Shown here in pieces: positions 1 to 6,927 of a DNA stretch of 7,539 nt. Position 1 is the stretch's first letter; each line of letters begins with the position of its first letter. Location: the NCBI GenBank assembly GCA_023253295.1, contig JALRGZ010000113.1:1-7539 (forward strand), given 5' to 3'. The position numbers were made by a program, and so were the translations under genes. Under the pieces are notes generated by a model, which had not been told where the DNA came from, made no database searches, and was given only the letters and a program-made list of their open reading frames with translations. The stretch is from Flavobacterium sp. GTDB taxonomy: Bacteria; Bacteroidota; Bacteroidia; Flavobacteriales; Flavobacteriaceae.

Positions 1-987
1 ATCCATTAATTCCTTGCCAGTTTTTAGTAGGTAATCGTAAATTTTTTGTTCGTCGTTGTCAAGGGAAACAAAGAGTTGTTTTTGGACGGCTTTGGGTTCT
101 TCTTTGATGTCCCAGTTGAGCATGTAAACCAAATCGGCAGCAGAAGTCAGTACATTTGCTTTTTGGGTTTTAATGAGGTTATTACAGCCAGCGCTGTATT
201 TATCTGTTGTTCTACCCGGAACGGCAAAAACATCCCGGTTGTAATCATTAGCCATATTAGCGGTAATCAACGAGCCGCCTCTTTCAGCTGATTCTATGAC
301 AATGGTAGCTTCGGCAATACCCGCTACAATACGGTTTCTTTTGACAAAATTTTCTTTATCCGGATTGCTGGAACTCCAAAATTCGGTCATAAATCCGCCA
401 TTTAGCTCCATTTTAGCCATGTATTTCTTGTGGTTTTTTGGATAAATTTGGTTCAATCCATGTGCTAATACCCCTATGGTTTGCAAATTGTTTTCTATGG
501 CCAGTTGATGCGCTACGATATCCACTCCGTAAGCAAATCCACTAACAATTACAGGATCAAGCGGGAGCAAATCTTCTATCAATTTTTTACAAAATTCCGC
601 GCCATAAGAAGTAATTTGACGTGTACCTACAATACTGATGATTTTTCGGTTTTTTAAATTGATGTTTCCAGCAGTAAATAGTAATACAGGTGCATCTACG
701 CAATGTTTGAGTCTTTCTGGGTAATTTTCGTCCTGAAAATAGGAAACGTTGATGTGGTTGTTTTGGATGAACTCTAATTCTTTATGGGCTTTGTCAAAAA
801 CTGTTTGGTCTTTTAAATTTTTTAATAATGCGCTGCCGACACCGTCAATAGCGGATAAATGTTGGTGTTTTGTTTTGAAAACTGCCTCAGCTGAACCACA
901 ATGTGCCATTAATTTCTTAGCCATAATGTCGCCCACGCCCTCTATTTTTAACAGTGCTAATGTGTAAAATAATTCGGATGTTGTCAT
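1..987 (-). CDS. dprA: DNA-processing protein DprA/Smf (3' end beyond left edge)
   Basis: Reading the complement from the ATG at 985-987 gives 329 uninterrupted codons to the window edge, so the C-terminus is missing. DprA binds incoming single-stranded DNA in the cytoplasm and loads RecA on it during natural transformation. Residues ~10-60 hold two helix-hairpin-helix-like segments (KIEGVGD, AIDGVGS). The Rossmann-like core follows with its usual signatures: IVGTR (119-123), SGFAYGVD (149-156), KRNRIVAGIA (216-225), ESAERGGSLITA (232-243), VFAVPG (253-258) and GCNNLI (267-272). The segment from ~303 (KQLFVSLDNDEQKIYDYL) looks like the start of the C-terminal winged-helix domain and is cut by the edge. 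No frameshift or missing core motif is seen. The gene is divergent from the HU-SPOR gene, with a 102-base gap holding both promoters. Family assignment is very secure; a role in actual competence is inference, since dprA occurs in many bacteria not known to be transformable. Confidence 0.96.
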   Translation of the reverse strand, partial: MTTSELFYTLALLKIEGVGDIMAKKLMAHCGSAEAVFKTKHQHLSAIDGVGSALLKNLKDQTVFDKAHKELEFIQNNHINVSYFQDENYPERLKHCVDAPVLLFTAGNINLKNRKIISIVGTRQITSYGAEFCKKLIEDLLPLDPVIVSGFAYGVDIVAHQLAIENNLQTIGVLAHGLNQIYPKNHKKYMAKMELNGGFMTEFWSSSNPDKENFVKRNRIVAGIAEATIVIESAERGGSLITANMANDYNRDVFAVPGRTTDKYSAGCNNLIKTQKANVLTSAADLVYMLNWDIKEEPKAVQKQLFVSLDNDEQKIYDYLLKTGKELMD

Positions 988-1004
988 GCTAAATATTTGA
1001 AATT

Positions 1005-1012
1005 GAAATGTA
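1005..1012 (-). promoter_or_regulatory. Candidate -7 element for dprA
   Basis: On the minus strand the sequence reads TACATTTC, one base off the Bacteroidota -7 consensus TAnnTTTG, ending 17 bases before the dprA ATG. Transcription would then start about 10-13 bases upstream of the start codon. No TTG is found at the expected -33 distance, so support rests on this one element and its position. Confidence 0.4.
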
Positions 1013-1054
1013 TAAATTTTCTTCTGAATTGTTAATAAAAATTGTGAATAAAAT

Positions 1055-1084
1055 TTTGATAACTATATTGGATGTATAACTTTG
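1055..1084 (+). promoter_or_regulatory. Bacteroidota-type promoter of the HU-SPOR gene
   Basis: TTTG at 1055-1058, an 18-base spacer and TAACTTTG at 1077-1084 match both halves of the Bacteroidota housekeeping promoter (-33 TTTG, -7 TAnnTTTG). The start of transcription is expected about 5-7 bases after the final G, at roughly 1089-1091, which coincides with the ATG at 1090-1092. An upstream in-frame ATG at 1072 lies inside the promoter and so should not be transcribed from this site. Confidence 0.75.
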
Positions 1085-1089
1085 TATAT

Positions 1090-2049
1090 ATGAATATAGA
1101 ACACTACATAAGCCAACTATTATATCGTTATCAATGCGTTACGATTCCGGGATTCGGTGCTTTTTTGACCGAAATCCAATCGGCACAATGGGTTGAGAGC
1201 GCTAATTCTTTTTATCCGCCTAAAAAATTAATTTCTTTTAATACCAACATTAAAAACAATGATGGTTTATTAGCAAATCATATAGCCAGAGCTGAAAAGA
1301 CTTCTTATGAGTATGCTATCAGTGCCATTCAATATGAAGTTTTGAATTGGAAAAAAGAATTGGAACAAAACCGAACTTTGAACGTTAAAAATGTGGGAAG
1401 TTTTGTTTTGAATGCTACTGATAATTTAATCTTTACTCCATCTGAGCAAAAGAACTATTTGACTTCTTCTTTTGGTTTAGCATCTTTTATTGCTCCTGCG
1501 ATGAAACGTGAAAATGTTGAAGCAAAGGAAACTATAGTTGAAGAAAGAGAGGTAGTTGCTTTAATTCCAGAAGAAAGAAGTGGTCGTTCATATTTGAAAT
1601 ATGCTGCGATTTTTATCCTTGGATTAGGGTTGGCTGGAACTGCTGCTTATTCGGTTTATAATAATCAAATTGAAACGGAAACTATTTTAGTTGAAAAAGC
1701 GGTTCAAAAGAAAGTGGAATCTAAAATTCAGGAAGCAACTTTTTTTATCAAAAGTCCATTGGCTCCTGTAACACTTTCTGTGAAATCGGATAAAGTAGAG
1801 GAAGTTAAAGAGGTAAAAATGCCTTACCATGTTGTAGCAGGTGCTTTTAGAGATGAAAAAAATGCTGAGCAGGTATTTAAAAAATTAGTTAAAGAAGGAT
1901 ATAACGCTCGTAGATTAGAAATCAATAAGCATGGTTTATATCCAGTACTTTATGGTAGTTATGCTACTTATGCTGAAGCTCAAAAAGTGAAAAACGAAGT
2001 TCGTGAATCAGAAAATCCAGATGCCTGGTTACTGGTAGAATCCTTATAA
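1090..2049 (+). CDS. HU-CCDC81-type / SPOR domain inner-membrane protein
   Basis: The 319-residue product has a cytoplasmic N-terminal pair of HU-like (CCDC81-type) domains. The first is ~1-50, beginning MNIEHYISQLLYRYQCV with the motif IPGFGAFLTE; the second is ~55-120, containing NVKNVGSFVL. A linker leads to one membrane helix at ~169-190 (YLKYAAIFILGLGLAGTAAY), then an acidic/Lys-rich stretch and a C-terminal SPOR domain at ~245-319 (YHVVAGAFRDEKNAEQV, YPVLYGSY). SPOR domains bind glycan strands lacking stem peptides at division sites; HU folds bind DNA. The expected topology is therefore HU inside and SPOR in the periplasm. I chose ATG 1090 over the in-frame ATG at 1072 because the intervening bases are the -7 promoter element and because the HU-like domain begins directly at MNIEHYI. 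The gene stands alone and converges on the TlpA gene across a shared terminator. Domain calls are secure; the exact role (envelope/chromosome or division) is inference. Confidence 0.9.
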   Translation: MNIEHYISQLLYRYQCVTIPGFGAFLTEIQSAQWVESANSFYPPKKLISFNTNIKNNDGLLANHIARAEKTSYEYAISAIQYEVLNWKKELEQNRTLNVKNVGSFVLNATDNLIFTPSEQKNYLTSSFGLASFIAPAMKRENVEAKETIVEEREVVALIPEERSGRSYLKYAAIFILGLGLAGTAAYSVYNNQIETETILVEKAVQKKVESKIQEATFFIKSPLAPVTLSVKSDKVEEVKEVKMPYHVVAGAFRDEKNAEQVFKKLVKEGYNARRLEINKHGLYPVLYGSYATYAEAQKVKNEVRESENPDAWLLVESL

Positions 2050-2052
2050 ATT

Positions 2053-2082
2053 AAAAAGCCTTTCTATTAAGAAAGGCTTTTT
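2053..2082. terminator. Bidirectional intrinsic terminator
   Basis: A perfect 13-base-pair hairpin has arms AAAAAGCCTTTCT (2053-2065) and AGAAAGGCTTTTT (2070-2082) around an ATTA loop. It lies between the stop codons of two convergent genes, at 2049 on plus and 2094 on minus. A T-run follows on plus (2078-2084) and, read on minus, the A-run at 2053-2057 gives the corresponding U tract. It should therefore end both transcripts. Confidence 0.92.
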
Positions 2083-2093
2083 TTATGCTCTCG

Positions 2094-3086
2094 TTAATTT
2101 AATAAAGAATCTAATTGAGTAATTAATTCTGGATTCGAAGGTCTTTCCGCATCATTACTAACAAAATTGCCTTTTGGATCAATCAGCATAAAACGTGGTA
2201 TTCCGGTAATTCCATAAGTAGTGACAAAGTCAGATTTCCAGTCTTTATCAGCAATTAATTGTATGCCTCCTAATTGTTTTTCAGAAACCATATTTTTCCA
2301 TTTCTCATAGTCTTTTTCAACATCTACAGAGATACTCACAAATTCGATATTTTTTCCTTTGTATTTTTCTTCTAATTTTTGCAAGTATGGAATTTCTTGA
2401 CGACAAGGCATGCACCAAGTAGCCCAAATGTCAATGAAAACATATTTTCCTTTTAGATCGCTTAATTTGGTTTTTCCTCCTTTGTGGTTTTCATATTCAA
2501 AATCTACAGCAGCTTTTCCAATTAATTCTTTCGCTTTTTGTTTATTTGAATAGTTGATTTTTATACTGTTCAAAGTTTTTTCAATACTTTTTGAAATGTT
2601 CTCTTTGAATTCAGTATCCAAATTTGCTGTTGCTGAAGCGTTTTTTTCAGTTTCAGTTTGTTCAGCAAATGCTTTGTCAAAGTCAGCTTGATCTTTTGAA
2701 AAGATATCTGAAACGAATTTATTGGTTCGGGTAACTACCTGAGCCAAGTAATTATTTTCATTTGCCCCATTTCCTTTAAAAGTTAGTTTTTCGTTGAAAT
2801 TATTTTCATCCGTATTCAATTCTAAGTTTTTTCCAGGAATAAAGTAGATAGAGCTTGTTTTTTTGCCGTAAGATAATCGGTAAAATCCTTTTGAAATGGT
2901 TAATTCATCCTGAAATTCCCCTTTTGTGTTTACTGCAATTTTTTTTACAAATTTCTGAGGGCCTTCTATTACTAAGGTGTCAATAGTCCTGTTGGCAATT
3001 GAAGCTGTAAATTTAGTTTTTTCAATTGTTGTTTGTGCAAAAGTATAAACTCCTGTAAGCAACAAAAGGAACGTTAGTTTTTTCAT
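2094..3086 (-). CDS. Exported TlpA-like thioredoxin-fold oxidoreductase
   Basis: The product has 330 residues. A signal peptide (MKKLTFLLLLTGVYTFA, likely cut before Q18) lacks a lipobox cysteine, so a soluble periplasmic form is expected. Residues ~22-110 form a beta-rich region resembling the DUF4369 domain that often precedes thioredoxin domains in Bacteroidota. A charged helical stretch follows (~115-190), then a TlpA/AhpC-TSA thioredoxin domain (~190-330). The redox motif is WATWCMPC with Cys225 and Cys228, and the cis-proline loop is TGIPRF with Pro297. Such proteins reduce or shuffle disulfides in envelope proteins; the partner cannot be read from the sequence. The start is supported by the signal peptide and by a -7 element 30 bases upstream; an A-rich leader replaces a Shine-Dalgarno site. 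The AraC gene lies upstream in the same direction, but the 99-base gap with its own promoter motif suggests separate transcription. Confidence 0.9.
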   Translation of the reverse strand: MKKLTFLLLLTGVYTFAQTTIEKTKFTASIANRTIDTLVIEGPQKFVKKIAVNTKGEFQDELTISKGFYRLSYGKKTSSIYFIPGKNLELNTDENNFNEKLTFKGNGANENNYLAQVVTRTNKFVSDIFSKDQADFDKAFAEQTETEKNASATANLDTEFKENISKSIEKTLNSIKINYSNKQKAKELIGKAAVDFEYENHKGGKTKLSDLKGKYVFIDIWATWCMPCRQEIPYLQKLEEKYKGKNIEFVSISVDVEKDYEKWKNMVSEKQLGGIQLIADKDWKSDFVTTYGITGIPRFMLIDPKGNFVSNDAERPSNPELITQLDSLLN

Positions 3087-3115
3087 TTTTATTTGGTTTT
3101 TTGAATTTTCTTGCT

Positions 3116-3123
3116 CAAATGTA
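3116..3123 (-). promoter_or_regulatory. -7 promoter element for the TlpA-like gene
   Basis: The minus strand reads TACATTTG, an exact match to the Bacteroidota -7 consensus TAnnTTTG, ending 29 bases before the ATG. It predicts a leader of about 23-25 bases. No matching -33 TTG is visible at 17-23 bases upstream. Confidence 0.6.
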
Positions 3124-3149
3124 TAAAATAGAGCGTGGATTTGATTGTA

Positions 3150-3168
3150 CGTTAAGGATTTATTAACG
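3150..3168. repeat. Short inverted repeat between the AraC and TlpA genes
   Basis: CGTTAA (3150-3155) and TTAACG (3163-3168) form a 6-base inverted repeat with a 7-base centre, just past the AraC stop and upstream of the TlpA-gene -7 element. There is no T-run and few G:C pairs, so it is a poor terminator. It could be a small operator for the TlpA gene or chance in AT-rich DNA. Confidence 0.3.
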
Positions 3169-3185
3169 ATGATGCTTTTTCTGAA

Positions 3186-4136
3186 TTATTTCTTCTTTTT
3201 CAATTGTTGTAACTGATACTTTCTTGGACTAATGCCATTGCGTTGCGAAAAGGTAGAAGTAAAATGCTGTAAGGACGAAAATCCGCAATTATAGGCAATC
3301 TCAGTCATACTAATGTTGGTATTGTTTTTAATCAACTCGATTGCTCTTTCCAGTTTAAGACTGATAATAAAACTATTGGGAGGAAATCCAGTGAGTTTTT
3401 TGACTTCATAAGTAAATTTGGTTTTCCCCATATTAAAAACCGAAGCTAAGTCTTCAATGTGCCATTTTTTGGTCAAATCACTAAGTATGAGTTGGCTTAA
3501 CTTTTCAATGAAGCTATCGCTTTCTTGGTTTTTATGAATTTTATTTGAAAGATGTCGATGCAAATCGATAAATAGATTTTCCAGAATGTTTTGCACTTTG
3601 ATTTCAAAACCTTCTTCTTGGTAAGCCAATTCGTTTCTTAATTCGTCAAAATACTTTTTGAAGTTTTTAGCTTTATCCAATACAGCATTGTTAGCGTCGC
3701 CAATCATTTCGCCTAAACTTTGTTGAAAAGCTTTCGATAATTTGCTCCAACTACCAAAATTGAGAGCTCTATCTTTAGCGAATTCTGAAGGTTTAATGAT
3801 AATCCAGTTGATTTGACCAATATCCATGATTCCGGAAACACTTCCGTTTTCATGCCAGGGAGCTGTAACGGATAAATTTTCGGGTAAGAGTTCGATTTCT
3901 TTGCCTTCAATTACCCAATCGTATTTGCCGCTGTTGACATAATGAATTTCGATTCCGTCATTCAGGTGCGGACGCATGGTTTCGTCAATACGAACTTTTG
4001 AAAATTTCATACTACCAAATTGTTTGATGAAAGGTAGTTTTTTTAATGGTCCGGGATTGTTTTCGTGCCACCAGACGCCGTAATTACCGTGCTCATCTTT
4101 CTCCCTTAAGTTTTTTGGTAGTAAAAAGGAATTCAT
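3186..4136 (-). CDS. AraC/XylS-family transcriptional regulator
   Basis: The product has 316 residues. The N-terminal half (~40-115) looks like the AraC-type cupin sensor domain, with a His-rich strand region (MRPHLNDGIEIHYVNSG) and TAPWHENG; this fold usually binds a small ligand, often a sugar. Residues ~150-200 form a helical linker, a likely dimer region. The C-terminal domain (~208-310) carries two helix-turn-helix motifs: the first around 226-250 (HIEDLASVFNMGKTKFTYEV) and the second around 275-306, with the family signature MTEIAYNCGFSSLQHFTSTF followed by NGISPRKYQ. The protein is cytoplasmic and full length, and ends in a Lys-rich tail. It is divergent from the beta-helix/mutarotase gene across 279 bases, the usual arrangement for an AraC activator and its target. 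That link, and a sugar ligand, are inference. Confidence 0.92.
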   Translation of the reverse strand: MNSFLLPKNLREKDEHGNYGVWWHENNPGPLKKLPFIKQFGSMKFSKVRIDETMRPHLNDGIEIHYVNSGKYDWVIEGKEIELLPENLSVTAPWHENGSVSGIMDIGQINWIIIKPSEFAKDRALNFGSWSKLSKAFQQSLGEMIGDANNAVLDKAKNFKKYFDELRNELAYQEEGFEIKVQNILENLFIDLHRHLSNKIHKNQESDSFIEKLSQLILSDLTKKWHIEDLASVFNMGKTKFTYEVKKLTGFPPNSFIISLKLERAIELIKNNTNISMTEIAYNCGFSSLQHFTSTFSQRNGISPRKYQLQQLKKKK

Positions 4137-4415
4137 AAACTATTTTGTATTAAATTGGTATAAAGATAATTATTAAAATGAGTTATTGAGATAATGGAAG
4201 TTTTTATAAAATCGACCGTTGTTTAAAAATATGATTTTTTTTGAATAAAATTAGGTATCTTGCCCAACCCAATTTATTTATTTCAAGCTTATTAGAGTCG
4301 TCAGACTTTTTTTTTTACTTTCAAAATGATAACGTTTACATTTTGGATTTTTTGAAAAAACTTGATTGCATAAATGGTTAACCTACAAAGTGAATCTTGA
4401 TTTAAAAATAATTTT
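4137..4415. promoter_or_regulatory. Divergent control region between AraC gene and beta-helix gene
   Basis: This 279-base AT-rich gap must hold promoters for both divergent genes. For the AraC gene, the minus strand reads TATCTTTA at 4168-4161, one base off TAnnTTTG and about 25 bases before the ATG. For the plus-strand gene I find no exact TAnnTTTG. The best weak candidate is TTG 4362-4364, a 19-base spacer and TACAAAG at 4384-4390. A LacI-type operator sits at 4322-4345. No open reading frame or RNA gene is apparent. The mismatch of the plus promoter to consensus would suit a gene that needs an activator. Confidence 0.55.
4322..4345. promoter_or_regulatory. LacI-family-type operator upstream of the beta-helix gene
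   Basis: A 24-base near-palindrome has perfect outer arms CAAAATG (4322-4328) and CATTTTG (4339-4345) and a palindromic AACGTT core (4331-4336), so 10 of 12 base pairs are symmetric. The inner 14 bases, TGATAACGTTTACA (4327-4340), fit the cre-like pattern TGWNANCGNTNWCA typical of LacI/GalR-family operators with a central CG. It ends 70 bases before the ATG of the beta-helix gene, and its right half is followed by the only region where that gene's promoter can lie. No LacI gene is in the window, so the regulator would be encoded elsewhere. Confidence 0.65.
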
Positions 4416-6923
4416 ATGTTTCTAAAAAATCGAAATCGTTTCTTGTCTTTCTCTCTGCTGTTTTTCACTATGTTTTCAATGCAGGCAGCGGATATTTGGG
4501 TTGCACCGAATGGGAATGACGCTAATGATGGGACGAAAACAAGTCCACTGGCTACTGTTCACATGGCACTGCGAAAAGCCAGAGAGTTACGTCGCCTAAA
4601 AGATACTTCGATTCAAGGTGGAATTCATATTATCATTAAAGACGGAACTTATTATTTTGATGAACCATTATTTGTAAGACCTGAAGACTCTGGAACTCCG
4701 GATAGTCCAACGATTATTGAATCAGATGTGAATTCAAAACCTATTTTTAATGGAGGGATTCCAATTAAAAACTGGAAAAAAACAACTACAGTAATCAACG
4801 GATTAAAAGCAGGAACGGTGTGGGTTGCCGATGCTCCTCAGATCGCTGGTGAAGTTATTAACTACAGACAATTATGGGTAAATGATACTAAAGCGGTAAG
4901 AGCTAAAAGTACTGCTGGCAATAAAATGGAGCGTATTTTATCTTGGGATAAAACCACCGAAACCTGCTGGATTCCATTCAAAGACAAGTCGGTAAAATTT
5001 GAACCGGGAATGGAAATGTTTATCGTACAATGGTGGGCCATTGCTAATTTGCGTATTAAAAATATTGAGGTAGTTAAAGACAGCGCCCGACTTTCATTTG
5101 AAAAACCGGAAAGTCGCATTCAAAGCGAGCATCCTTGGCCGGCGCCTTGGATTTCTAAAAACAACGGAAACTCGGCTTTCTATTTAAACAATGGGATGTC
5201 TATGCTTAATGAAGCAGGTGAATGGTTTTTGGATAGAAAAAAAGCGAAGATTTATTATATCCCAAGAAAGGGAGAGGATATGGCTAAGGCCAAAGTGATT
5301 GCACCGGTTTTAGAGAATTTGGTTGAAGTAAAAGGAACGATAGATTCAACGGTTCACGACGTAAAATTCAAAGGAATTTCATTTCAATACAGCAATTGGC
5401 TTCGTCCGTCGCAACAAGGGCATGTGCCTTTGCAGGCGGGAATGTATTTGCTGGATGCTTATAAATTGAAAATTCCTGGAACGCCTAATCAGGCATCTTT
5501 GGAAAATCAAGGATGGGTAGGACGTCCAAGAGCAGCTGTTGAAGTAAATTTTGCTCATAATAATACTTTTGAGGCTTGTAGTTTTGAACATTTATCATCT
5601 ACTGGATTGGATTTGAACAAAGGCACGAATCACAATACCGTTCAGGGAAATTTATTTAAAGACATTGGCGGAAACGGAATTTGTTTAGGAGTATTTTCCG
5701 AAGAGCCTTTCGAAGCACATTTGCCATTGCAAGTAAAAGACGAAAGAGAAGTTTGTTCGAATGAACTAGTGGCAGATAATATGATTACCAATGTTGCCAA
5801 TGAAGATTGGGGTTGTTTAGGTATTGCAGCCGGTTTTGTTAAAAATCTAACGATTGAGCATAACGAAATTTCGGATGTGGCTTACAGCGGAATTTCGATG
5901 GGGTGGGGTTGGACGCACACCGAAAATGTAATGCGCAACAATAAAATATTGGCTAACAAAATCCATCATTATGCGAAACATTTGCACGATGTTGCGGGGA
6001 TTTATACGCTTTCTTCTCAGCCGGATAGCCGCATTGAGGAAAATTATATTGACAAAGTCTACAACAGTCCGTATGCGCACGACCCATTTTTATGGTTGTA
6101 TTTGTACACCGATGAAGGTTCTCAGGGTTTTACTATCAAAAACAACTGGATTCCTATTCAAAAAATCCTGAAAAACAACAATGGACCGGCCGGAAATATT
6201 TGGCAGGACAACAATCAGTTTGTGAGTACTTCGGTAAAAGAGAATGCTGGAATTCGAGCTCCATTTGCTAACTTGAAAAAAGAAGTGGTGGTAGATGAAA
6301 CCTGGGGATTACAGGAAATGCCACAGTCGGTAGCTTTAGAATTGGTTGGAAAAGATTTTGATATTGCCAAAATCAAATCGACGATTAAAGGGTTTAGAAT
6401 CGTAGGTGAAGAATTGTACCAATGGGAAAATCATTTGGTAATTTACGGTTTGATGAATCAACCGGAACGAGTGAAGAAAAAATTGGCTTTGGCTTTCCCT
6501 GATTTGAAAATCAAAGTGTACGAAAAACCGGTTTATGATTTCCAAAATTTTGAAAGATGCCCAAATTCCAAACCGGCATCAGAATGGGAAAATATTGTCC
6601 TGACAGCTAATTTGGTTGATAATCCAAAAATGCAACAGGAATATCTGGATTATCACACAACTCAATTTGAAAAATGGCCGGAAATCGCCAAAGGTTTCTG
6701 TAATGCCGATTTCCAACAATTACAGGTGTTTAAAAATGGTCGCCAATTGATGTTGATTATCAGTATTCCAAAAGGAGAAGATTTAGACAAATTAAATCCA
6801 AAAACAACCGAAAATAATCCGAGAGTGGACGAGTGGAATGCTTTGATGAAAAAGTACCAAACCGGAATTGAAGACGCCAAAGCGGGTGAAACCTGGATTT
6901 TTTTAAAAAAGATAGACAAATAA
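4416..6923 (+). CDS. Exported parallel beta-helix protein (GH141-like) fused to L-rhamnose/L-fucose mutarotase-type domain
   Basis: The product has 835 residues. A signal peptide (~1-24, hydrophobic SFSLLFFTMFS, cut near SMQA/AD) directs export. Mature residues ~26-120 carry an opening typical of parallel beta-helix carbohydrate enzymes: WVAPNGNDANDGT, ATVHMALRKAREL, KDGTYY and PEDSGTPDSPTI. Beta-helix coils continue to ~600, with YSGISMGWGWTH (490-501) and DVAGIYTLSSQPDSRIEENY (525-544). This resembles glycoside hydrolase family 141, which includes alpha-L-fucosidase and xylanase activities, but the family call is tentative and I assign no catalytic residues. After a ~65-residue unidentified segment (~645-715), residues ~725-833 match the L-rhamnose mutarotase superfamily (DUF718): YHTTQFEKWPEI with His747, FKNGRQLMLIISI, NNPRVDEWNALMKKYQ, GETWIFLKKI. 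Such domains interconvert alpha and beta anomers of deoxysugars. No T9SS sorting tail is seen. The Gfo/Idh gene follows 142 bases downstream. Confidence 0.82.
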   Translation: MFLKNRNRFLSFSLLFFTMFSMQAADIWVAPNGNDANDGTKTSPLATVHMALRKARELRRLKDTSIQGGIHIIIKDGTYYFDEPLFVRPEDSGTPDSPTIIESDVNSKPIFNGGIPIKNWKKTTTVINGLKAGTVWVADAPQIAGEVINYRQLWVNDTKAVRAKSTAGNKMERILSWDKTTETCWIPFKDKSVKFEPGMEMFIVQWWAIANLRIKNIEVVKDSARLSFEKPESRIQSEHPWPAPWISKNNGNSAFYLNNGMSMLNEAGEWFLDRKKAKIYYIPRKGEDMAKAKVIAPVLENLVEVKGTIDSTVHDVKFKGISFQYSNWLRPSQQGHVPLQAGMYLLDAYKLKIPGTPNQASLENQGWVGRPRAAVEVNFAHNNTFEACSFEHLSSTGLDLNKGTNHNTVQGNLFKDIGGNGICLGVFSEEPFEAHLPLQVKDEREVCSNELVADNMITNVANEDWGCLGIAAGFVKNLTIEHNEISDVAYSGISMGWGWTHTENVMRNNKILANKIHHYAKHLHDVAGIYTLSSQPDSRIEENYIDKVYNSPYAHDPFLWLYLYTDEGSQGFTIKNNWIPIQKILKNNNGPAGNIWQDNNQFVSTSVKENAGIRAPFANLKKEVVVDETWGLQEMPQSVALELVGKDFDIAKIKSTIKGFRIVGEELYQWENHLVIYGLMNQPERVKKKLALAFPDLKIKVYEKPVYDFQNFERCPNSKPASEWENIVLTANLVDNPKMQQEYLDYHTTQFEKWPEIAKGFCNADFQQLQVFKNGRQLMLIISIPKGEDLDKLNPKTTENNPRVDEWNALMKKYQTGIEDAKAGETWIFLKKIDK

Positions 6924-6927
6924 AATA

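Noticed and set aside
46..967. Plus-strand open frames at 46-291 and 749-967 within the dprA region
   Set aside because: They lie antisense to dprA, whose complement strand reads through all DprA motifs without a break; their translations show no domain or signal.
1072..1089. Upstream in-frame ATG as the true start of the HU-SPOR gene
   Set aside because: These bases contain the -7 promoter element TAACTTTG, and the HU-like domain begins at the next ATG.
4170..4195. Imperfect direct repeat (TTATTAAAATGAG / TTATTGAGATAAT) as an AraC binding site
   Set aside because: Only 9 of 13 bases match, the spacing (13) is not the usual two helical turns, and the composition is nearly all A/T, so chance is likely.
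4296..4316. AGTC-GTCA-GACT hairpin followed by a ten-T run, resembling a terminator or attenuator
   Set aside because: The stem has only four base pairs and no gene or likely transcript ends there; T-runs are common in this AT-rich gap.
4862..6919. Minus-strand and alternative-frame open frames within the beta-helix/mutarotase gene
   Set aside because: They overlap a continuous 835-codon gene with recognisable domains in its own frame; the antisense products show no family features.
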